Source: Chloroflexota bacterium
GTDB taxonomy: Bacteria > Chloroflexota > UBA6077 > CF-72
DNA length: 11,330 nt
Direction of reading: 5' to 3'
Assembly (NCBI GenBank): GCA_019247135.1
Contig: JAFAPL010000428.1
Location: 1 to 11,330 of the forward strand
Shown: piece after piece, positions 6,423 to 11,330 of the stretch
Layout: each line of letters begins with the position of its first letter
Position numbering within the stretch: the first letter of the stretch is position 1
Position numbers and translations under genes: made by a program
Notes under the pieces: model-generated
What the model was told of the DNA's origin: nothing
What the model saw: the letters and a program-made list of their open reading frames with translations, nothing else
Database searches by the model: none

Positions 6423-7433
6423 TCAGAAGGTGAAGACGCCCTTGCCCATCTGCCGCGAGTCAAACTTCCTGAAGGCTTCCTCGGCTTGATCCAGCGTGAA
6501 GCTGTCCGTGAACACGTGCCCGAGTGGCAGGCGTCGGTCGACCGCGAACTCCGCGCACTCCGCCAGCAAGACCGTGCTGAACGTCCACGACCCGTACATC
6601 GTGAGCTGTTTGTGGATGACGTCTGGCGTCATCTCGAAGGTGGCGGTGCCTTGTTCGCCCACGAAGCATGCCCGACCCCACGCGCGCGCGGCTTTCGCAC
6701 AGTTGGCGCGCGCCTCCGAATTGCCCGTGCAGTCGAGCGTGGCATCGGCGCCCTCACCATGCGTGAGGTCGCGGATGCGCTCGACCGGTGGCTCGGCAGT
6801 CGGGTCGATCGCGACCTGTGCGCCAAGTTCGCACGCGAGCCGGCGCCGCTCTGCCTCGGGGTCGATCGCAATCACGGGCGCGCCCATCGCCGTGCCAAGC
6901 TGCGTGGCAGCCAGTCCGACCGGGCCCTGACCGAAGACTGCCAGCGTGTCACGGCCCGACACCCCGAGGCGCTTCAGTGCCGAGTAGGCCGTGCCAGTCC
7001 CACACGAGATCGCCGCGCCTTCCGCGAAGGACAACTCGTCGGGGAGGGGCACCATGGCACTGGCGGGTGCGAGCAGGTACGGTGCATTGCCTCCATGGGC
7101 GTTGAAGCCCATGACCTCAGCACCGTGGAGGCACATCTGGGTGTAGCCGACGCGGCAGTGCTTGCACTTGCCACAGCCGCGGTAATGGTGGACCATCACG
7201 CGCTGACCAATCGGCGCTTGCTGGTCGGTCACGCCGGCGCCGCGTTCGGCGATGACGCCGCAGGGCTCGTGTCCGCAGACGACATCTGGCCGACCTGCTC
7301 GATACGGTCGCAAGTCGCTGCCGCACATGCCGGAGGCTTTGATGGCGACGACGACATCGCCTGGCCCAGGCACGGGATCAGGAAAGTCGCGCAGAGCGGT
7401 GGTGCGATTCCCGAGAAAAACGAGGCCCTTCAT
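6423..7433 (-). CDS. Zinc-dependent alcohol dehydrogenase family (MDR) oxidoreductase
   Basis: A second medium-chain dehydrogenase, 336 residues. Catalytic-zinc ligands are C37 (GMCGSD) and H55-E56 (CGHEPCG); structural-zinc cysteines are C87, C90, C93 and C101. The Rossmann fold carries GQGPVG at 168-173, and D191 ends the second strand (VIAIDPE), which favours NAD. It is only distantly similar to the dehydrogenase at 1952-3064: the two share the zinc motifs, but this one is shorter and has a different cofactor-pocket residue, so they are not a recent duplication. The ATG at 7433 gives the standard N-terminus MKGLVFLG. No strong ribosome-binding site precedes it. It is the last gene of the minus-strand cluster, 54 bases after the molybdenum subunit and separated from it by a strong hairpin, so it may be expressed at a different level. 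Substrate not evident. Confidence 0.9.
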   Translation of the reverse strand: MKGLVFLGNRTTALRDFPDPVPGPGDVVVAIKASGMCGSDLRPYRAGRPDVVCGHEPCGVIAERGAGVTDQQAPIGQRVMVHHYRGCGKCKHCRVGYTQMCLHGAEVMGFNAHGGNAPYLLAPASAMVPLPDELSFAEGAAISCGTGTAYSALKRLGVSGRDTLAVFGQGPVGLAATQLGTAMGAPVIAIDPEAERRRLACELGAQVAIDPTAEPPVERIRDLTHGEGADATLDCTGNSEARANCAKAARAWGRACFVGEQGTATFEMTPDVIHKQLTMYGSWTFSTVLLAECAEFAVDRRLPLGHVFTDSFTLDQAEEAFRKFDSRQMGKGVFTF

Positions 7434-7459
7434 AACTTCAGGCTACCGCCCGAGGGGTG

Positions 7460-7480
7460 CAAGGGGGCTTCGCCCCCTTG
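7460..7480. terminator. Strong GC hairpin downstream of the molybdenum subunit gene
   Basis: CAAGGGGGC (7460-7468) pairs perfectly with 7472-7480 around a TTC loop, giving a 9-bp stem. It lies 8 bases past the stop of the large-subunit gene and before the next minus-strand gene. No T-run follows on the minus strand (only CACCCC). It may act as a weak or Rho-assisted terminator, or as a 3' mRNA stabiliser that sets different levels for the two genes. Confidence 0.55.
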
Positions 7481-7487
7481 AAAATCC

Positions 7488-9752
7488 CTACGATTCGAGT
7501 GCCGCAAGGACGCGCTCGGCGGTGAGCGGCATGGATGTGACTCTCGCGCCCGAGGCCGCGGCTACGGCATTCGCGACAGCGGGCGCCACGCTGGTATTGG
7601 TGAGCTCGCCGGCGGCTTTGGCGCCCAGCGGCCCGGGCCCGGTTGGATCAGACAGAAGCACCGTGCGGAACGGCGGAGTGTCCTTCGCGCACGGCAGCTT
7701 GTAGTCGCCCAGCGTAAGGGTGGTCACCTGGCCATCACGAACGACGAGCTCCTCCATGAGAGCCGCGCCGACGCCGAACATCAGCCCACCTTCGAGCTGA
7801 CCCTGATGCGCGAGCGGATTGATGATCGTGCCGACATCCGCCGCGAGCAGAACTTCGTTGATCGTCACCGCGCCCGTTTCCCTGTCGACCGATGCGTCGA
7901 CCACATAGCCGGCGAACTCGAACTCGCCGGGTTCACCAGGTTTGTGGTTGCCGTTGTACTCACCGTTGATCTCCACCGCAGGACCCGCGGCAATCCGCGA
8001 TGCGACGACATCGAAGGCTTCGGAAGCATCGCCCGCGAGGAACCTGTCACCCTGGAGGCGGACCTGGCCAGCGGGCCAGCCCATGGTTTCGGCTGCGAGC
8101 TCCTCCAGGCGTGCTTTGAACTCCGTCGCACCCGTCTGGACGGCGCGCCCGAGGACGTGAGTGACGCGCTGGCCGCCAACTCCGGGGTCGGGCGCGGGCC
8201 CAGACGTATCCGAGTGCACGATATCGATGTGGCGCGCATCGATGGACAGAACGGCTGAAGCAACGCGGCGCAGTACGGTGTACGCGCCGCCTCCCTGGTC
8301 AGCCACGCCAGTGATCACGGCAACCCGACCGTCCGGCTGCAGGCGCACAAGCACCGAGGTCGCGCCGGCTCCGATATGCCGGACCCCGAGCGCGACACCG
8401 CGACCACGGCCCGGCGGGAGCGGCTCGTCCCAACGGGATTCGCGCTCGAGTGCACCCAGGACTTCGACGGCACGCGCACGATGCACCAGTTCGCCATTCA
8501 CGGCTGCCTCGCCGTCGCGCAACGCGTTCCGTCGGCGGAGCTCGATGGCGTCGATCCCAAGCTCGCGCGCGATCATGTCGACGTGCGACTCGCCGGCGAA
8601 CATGGACTGCGGATCACCGGGTGCGCGCATGGATCCGCCCGGGATGCTATTGGTGTAGACCGCCTTCACCTCCAGCTTTGTCACAGGCACGTGGTAGCCC
8701 GAGAGCGTCGTATGCGCAGGCACCACGAGGGTAGGCCCGACCTTCCCAGCCGCGTAGGCGCCGCCATCGATGATTGCCTCCGACTGATGCGCCAGGAAGC
8801 GACCGTCCTTGCTGACGGCGGTCTTCAACTTCAGGACGGCGGAATGACGCGCGTTGCTCGCCTGGAGCTCGTCTACGTACGTCATCACCGCCTTGACGGG
8901 ACGGCCGGTGGCGCGCGCCATCAGATAACACGCGTATTCGTCGATCGAGAGACCCTTGCCGCCGAAATCCCCGCCGATGAAGGTGGCCTCCACCACGATC
9001 TGGGACTCGGGCAGGTCGAGCGCCACCGCCATCTGCTGCCGCAAGGCGGCCGGCGATTTGTTGGTATTGATGACTCGAACACGGTCCTGCTCGTCGATCC
9101 AGACGACGCACGCGCGCGGCTCGATGAAGCCCTGGAATTCGCGAGCAGTCGTGAAGGTGTGCTCGAACACGTGATCGGCTTTCGCAAAGACGTCCTCAAT
9201 GGCCTCGCCCGTCTCACTCTTCTGGCTCATCGCGTAGCCGTGAATGTTCGGATGGGGCGTGCTCGGACGCTTTGCTCCCAGGAACTTGTACGCGTCGATA
9301 TCCGGATGCAGCACGGGCGCATCAGGTTTCAACGCATGGTCGATCGTCGCCACGACGGGAAGGTCTTCGTATTCCACATCCACGAGTGTCGCGGCTTGCT
9401 CGGCCGCCTCGCGCGTGTCCGCCGCCACGGCGGCGAGGCGATCGCCCACCATCAGCACACGCTCGCGAGCAAGCACCGGCCAGTCGAGCATTCGACGCCC
9501 CAGGCGAACGTCGCCGATGTCGGCCCCCGTCAACACCGCCCGGACGCCCGGAACAGCGCGCGCGGCGGACGTGTCGATCCGCACGATGCGCGCATGCGGA
9601 CGCGGACTCCGCGTGTACGCGAGGTGGAGCATACCGGGCATCTGGACGTCCGCGGTGTATCGAGCGGAGCCGGTCACCTTGAGCGGACCTTCGACCCGGT
9701 ACTCGGGCTGCTCCAACGCCAGTGCTTGCTGTGGTTCGAGCGTAGCGGTCAT
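7488..9752 (-). CDS. Xanthine dehydrogenase family molybdopterin-binding (large, CoxL-like) subunit
   Basis: The catalytic molybdenum subunit (754 residues) of a three-subunit hydroxylase of the xanthine oxidase family. The N-terminal aldehyde oxidase hammerhead domain spans about 19-130. The molybdopterin-binding part has GGDFGGK (260-266), RAPGDPQ (376-382, its Arg aligning with the substrate-loop Arg of xanthine oxidase), DQGGGAYT (485-492) and the base-catalyst Glu E716 in AKAAGELTNTSVAPAVANA. It lacks the CO dehydrogenase loops AYxCSFR and AYRGAGR, so it is not a CO dehydrogenase. Where most relatives have a TQ.P motif, supplying the Gln that contacts the Mo oxo group, this protein reads TNKSP (N231). 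The start overlaps the FAD-subunit stop as ATGA, with GGAG at 9760-9763 seven bases upstream. It assembles with the next two gene products in the cytoplasm; the substrate is unknown. Confidence 0.93.
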   Translation of the reverse strand: MTATLEPQQALALEQPEYRVEGPLKVTGSARYTADVQMPGMLHLAYTRSPRPHARIVRIDTSAARAVPGVRAVLTGADIGDVRLGRRMLDWPVLARERVLMVGDRLAAVAADTREAAEQAATLVDVEYEDLPVVATIDHALKPDAPVLHPDIDAYKFLGAKRPSTPHPNIHGYAMSQKSETGEAIEDVFAKADHVFEHTFTTAREFQGFIEPRACVVWIDEQDRVRVINTNKSPAALRQQMAVALDLPESQIVVEATFIGGDFGGKGLSIDEYACYLMARATGRPVKAVMTYVDELQASNARHSAVLKLKTAVSKDGRFLAHQSEAIIDGGAYAAGKVGPTLVVPAHTTLSGYHVPVTKLEVKAVYTNSIPGGSMRAPGDPQSMFAGESHVDMIARELGIDAIELRRRNALRDGEAAVNGELVHRARAVEVLGALERESRWDEPLPPGRGRGVALGVRHIGAGATSVLVRLQPDGRVAVITGVADQGGGAYTVLRRVASAVLSIDARHIDIVHSDTSGPAPDPGVGGQRVTHVLGRAVQTGATEFKARLEELAAETMGWPAGQVRLQGDRFLAGDASEAFDVVASRIAAGPAVEINGEYNGNHKPGEPGEFEFAGYVVDASVDRETGAVTINEVLLAADVGTIINPLAHQGQLEGGLMFGVGAALMEELVVRDGQVTTLTLGDYKLPCAKDTPPFRTVLLSDPTGPGPLGAKAAGELTNTSVAPAVANAVAAASGARVTSMPLTAERVLAALES

Positions 9753-10621
9753 GCCATGGCTCCGTTATCGCGAAGGCGTTTGAGGGCGCGCTCGGTCCAG
9801 ACGCGCGCCATGCGGCGCTTGTAGTCGGCGGACCCGCGAGCGTCGTCGGGTGGATCGACCAGATCGAGCACCAGCGCTGCCGCGTCGGCGATGCGCGAAT
9901 CAGTAAGCGTTTCGCCGCGCAGGGCGTCTTCGACGGGTCGCGCGTGGATGGGTGTGCCGCCGACGCTCCCGAGCGCGACTCGGACGTCTTCGCACTTCCC
10001 ATCCCCGTTGGTGCGCAGCGTGGCGGCCACGGAAACGGTCGCGTAATCGTCCTGCGTTCGCGGCAGGAATTTCTCGTACCTGGCTCGGGTGCCCGGCGGG
10101 AGAGGCGGTACGCAAATCTCCATGAGAACTTCACCAGGCTGCATCACGCTGGTCAGGTAACCGAGGAAGAACTCGTCGAGCGGGACGCTGCGTTCGCCAT
10201 TTTTGCTCCGCAACACGGCTTCGGCGCCGAGCGCGATGAGCATCGGCGGCGGATCTTGCGCCGGATCGGCGTGGGCGATGTTGCCTCCGACAGTGCCCTG
10301 ATTGCGAATGCGCACCGTGGCAACGTCAGCAAATGTCTTCCGCAGTGCGCCGCAGTGTGCGCGAACGGCCTCTGACGTTTCGGCTTGTCGATGCGTCGCC
10401 ATCGTCCCGATGCGGAGTCCGCCGTCTGGCGTGCGCTCGATGCCATCCAGGCCAGGCACTTTGCGGAGTGCGACCACGCGCTTCGGCTCCACGAGCCCGA
10501 GCTGCATCAACAGCATCAGTGACGTGCCACCCGCGATGAGGTGGGTATCGTCGGGTTCCTGTTCCAGAAGCGACAGGACTTCGTCCAGTGTGTCGGGCTG
10601 GTGCAATTCGAAAGGTTGCAT
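9749..10621 (-). CDS. FAD-binding (medium, CoxM-like) subunit of the molybdenum hydroxylase
   Basis: A 290-residue flavin subunit of the normal size for this family. The FAD-binding PCMH-type domain shows IAGGTSLML (residues 29-37) and the pyrophosphate-binding signature RNQGTVGGN, followed by IAHADPAQD. The C-terminal CO dehydrogenase flavoprotein domain spans about 180-285. It carries electrons from the [2Fe-2S] subunit to an external acceptor. The ATG at 10621 gives the typical MQPFELHQPDTLDEVL start. The gene begins three bases after the [2Fe-2S] subunit stop, and its own TGA overlaps the ATG of the large subunit (9749-9752), so all three are translationally linked in the order S-M-L. Confidence 0.94.
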   Translation of the reverse strand: MQPFELHQPDTLDEVLSLLEQEPDDTHLIAGGTSLMLLMQLGLVEPKRVVALRKVPGLDGIERTPDGGLRIGTMATHRQAETSEAVRAHCGALRKTFADVATVRIRNQGTVGGNIAHADPAQDPPPMLIALGAEAVLRSKNGERSVPLDEFFLGYLTSVMQPGEVLMEICVPPLPPGTRARYEKFLPRTQDDYATVSVAATLRTNGDGKCEDVRVALGSVGGTPIHARPVEDALRGETLTDSRIADAAALVLDLVDPPDDARGSADYKRRMARVWTERALKRLRDNGAMA

Positions 10622-10624
10622 GAT

Positions 10625-11152
10625 TTACGAGATGCCTACGGGCTCGCGACGCACGGGCGTGTTGCCCATTTCCGCCGCCGCCAGGATGCTTTCGACGATT
10701 TTGTAGTAGCCGGTGCACCGACACAGGTTGCCCATCATCCACTCTTTCACTTGCTCCTCGTTTGGATGAGGATTTTCCTGGAGCAACGCGGTGGCGGTGA
10801 CGATCTGACCTGGCGTGCAGATGCCGCATTGAAATCCGCCGTGACGAATGAAGGCGTCCTGGAGTGGCGTGAGGTGTTCGTCGTCCGGGGCCAGGCCTTC
10901 GATGGTGGTGACCCGTGTCCCATCGACGAAGACCGCGGGCATGAGACAGGCACTCATGACGTTGCCGTCGACGAGCACGCTGCAGGCGCCGCAGACGCCA
11001 ACGCTACAGCCTTCCTTTGTTCCGGTCAGGCCGAGGTCGTCGCGGAGCAGATCGATCAGGCGGCGATGCGCGGGAACGCTGAGCTCGCGGCGCGACCCGT
11101 TGAGCTCGAACGCGACGGGGAGCATGTTTGTGCGCGGTGGGGATGATTGCAT
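10625..11152 (-). CDS. [2Fe-2S] (small, CoxS-like) subunit of the molybdenum hydroxylase
   Basis: The iron-sulfur subunit, 175 residues from the ATG at 11152. The plant-ferredoxin-like N-terminal cluster uses the cysteines of [17 protein letters not shown] plus the one in MSAC. The helical C-terminal cluster uses those of QCGICTPGQ and NLCRCTGY. All eight expected cysteines are present. It passes electrons from the molybdenum centre to the FAD subunit. There is no signal peptide, as expected for a cytoplasmic enzyme. Start choice is open: GTG 11158 adds two residues, ATG 11125 removes nine, and none has a clear ribosome-binding site. The C-terminal tail after the second cluster is short and ordinary. 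This is the first gene of the S-M-L set and lies 39 bases after the ABC binding-protein gene. Confidence 0.94.
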   Translation of the reverse strand: MQSSPPRTNMLPVAFELNGSRRELSVPAHRRLIDLLRDDLGLTGTKEGCSVGVCGACSVLVDGNVMSACLMPAVFVDGTRVTTIEGLAPDDEHLTPLQDAFIRHGGFQCGICTPGQIVTATALLQENPHPNEEQVKEWMMGNLCRCTGYYKIVESILAAAEMGNTPVRREPVGIS

Positions 11153-11158
11153 CGGCAC

Positions 11159-11171
11159 GGCTATCGTAGCC
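11159..11171. repeat. Small inverted repeat upstream of the [2Fe-2S] subunit gene
   Basis: GGCTA and TAGCC flank a TCG loop, a perfect 5-bp stem in the 39-base gap between the binding-protein stop and the [2Fe-2S] subunit start. It occupies the place where a ribosome-binding site would be expected. It may be part of a terminator or a control of translation, or may be chance. Confidence 0.25.
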
Positions 11172-11191
11172 CCACGGCCACGCGTGCGCGG

Positions 11192-11329
11192 CTACTTCGC
11201 CGCCGCGATTGCGTCCATGTACTCCTTGCGGATCTGCTCGCCCGCCGCGTTCGCCCAGTCTTTGGTGAGCTGGTCGTACGCGCTCATCGGCGAATGCCCG
11301 AGCAAGATTTCGCGCACACCGTCCTGCCA
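11192..11329 (-). CDS. ABC transporter extracellular solute-binding protein, C-terminal fragment
   Basis: The gene enters from the right edge; 45 codons and a TAG stop remain. The translated end reads [18 protein letters not shown], then an [10 protein letters not shown] segment and a short alanine-rich tail. This is the typical end of family 1 sugar-type periplasmic binding lipoproteins, which close with a Trp, a G-x-QIR-x-EY segment and a short helix. Such proteins capture a sugar or related solute outside the membrane and deliver it to an ABC permease. The signal peptide and binding residues lie outside the window. Being just upstream of the molybdenum hydroxylase genes on the same strand, it may belong to the same transport and oxidation locus. 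Confidence 0.7.
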   Translation of the reverse strand, partial: WQDGVREILLGHSPMSAYDQLTKDWANAAGEQIRKEYMDAIAAAK

Positions 11330-11330
11330 C

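Noticed and set aside
6486..7481. Plus-strand open frame of 331 codons opposite the second alcohol dehydrogenase
   Set aside because: A shadow of the dehydrogenase, whose zinc and Rossmann motifs are all in the minus-strand frame.
8376..9824. Long plus-strand open frame of 482 codons
   Set aside because: It is antisense to the well-supported molybdenum subunit, its translation has no recognisable domain, and long shadow frames are expected in GC-rich DNA.
7488..11152. Aerobic carbon monoxide dehydrogenase (CoxSML)
   Set aside because: The gene order and subunits fit, but the large subunit has neither the form I nor the form II active-site loop.

Overview
The window is high-GC, gene-dense bacterial DNA with tight gene spacing and translationally coupled overlaps, and it looks like accessory catabolic DNA. 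The mix is a Kdp-type two-component pair, a phthalate-dioxygenase-type Rieske oxygenase, a CoxSML-type molybdenum hydroxylase, an acid-sugar-type enolase superfamily enzyme and a sugar ABC binding protein. This fits a soil or sediment heterotroph of an Acidobacteria, Rokubacteria or Proteobacteria kind. No rRNA or other phylogenetic marker is present, so this is only an impression.

Layout, left to right. At 2-190 is the C-terminus of an NADPH-dependent FMN reductase on the plus strand. It runs head-on into, and overlaps, a minus-strand KdpE-like response regulator (177-866), which is coupled by an ATGA overlap to a short DUF4118 histidine kinase (863-1846) with no obvious normal start. Divergently, a zinc-type alcohol dehydrogenase (1952-3064) and a Rieske oxygenase alpha subunit (3107-4363) form a plus-strand pair. 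Then come about 840 bases with no credible gene, filled by six tandem copies of a roughly 141-bp unit (4387 to about 5228). The copies alternate between two subtypes, so the higher-order period is about 281 bp. Directly after the array lies a mandelate racemase/muconate lactonizing family enzyme (5259-6401, plus).

The right half is a minus-strand cluster. It reads from the right edge: the end of an ABC solute-binding protein (11192-11329), a [2Fe-2S] subunit (10625-11152), an FAD subunit (9749-10621) and a molybdopterin subunit (7488-9752) of a xanthine dehydrogenase-family enzyme. A strong GC hairpin (7460-7480) follows, then a second zinc-type alcohol dehydrogenase (6423-7433). The large subunit lacks the CO dehydrogenase active-site loops, so it is probably a hydroxylase or dehydrogenase for an organic substrate.

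Together the metabolic genes look like a catabolic locus: uptake (binding protein), hydroxylation or ring oxidation (Mo hydroxylase and Rieske oxygenase), alcohol oxidation (two dehydrogenases) and acid dehydration (enolase superfamily). The substrate cannot be read from the sequence. The least explained and most interesting item is the tandem array of dimeric, hairpin-rich repeats between the Rieske oxygenase and the enolase-family gene.
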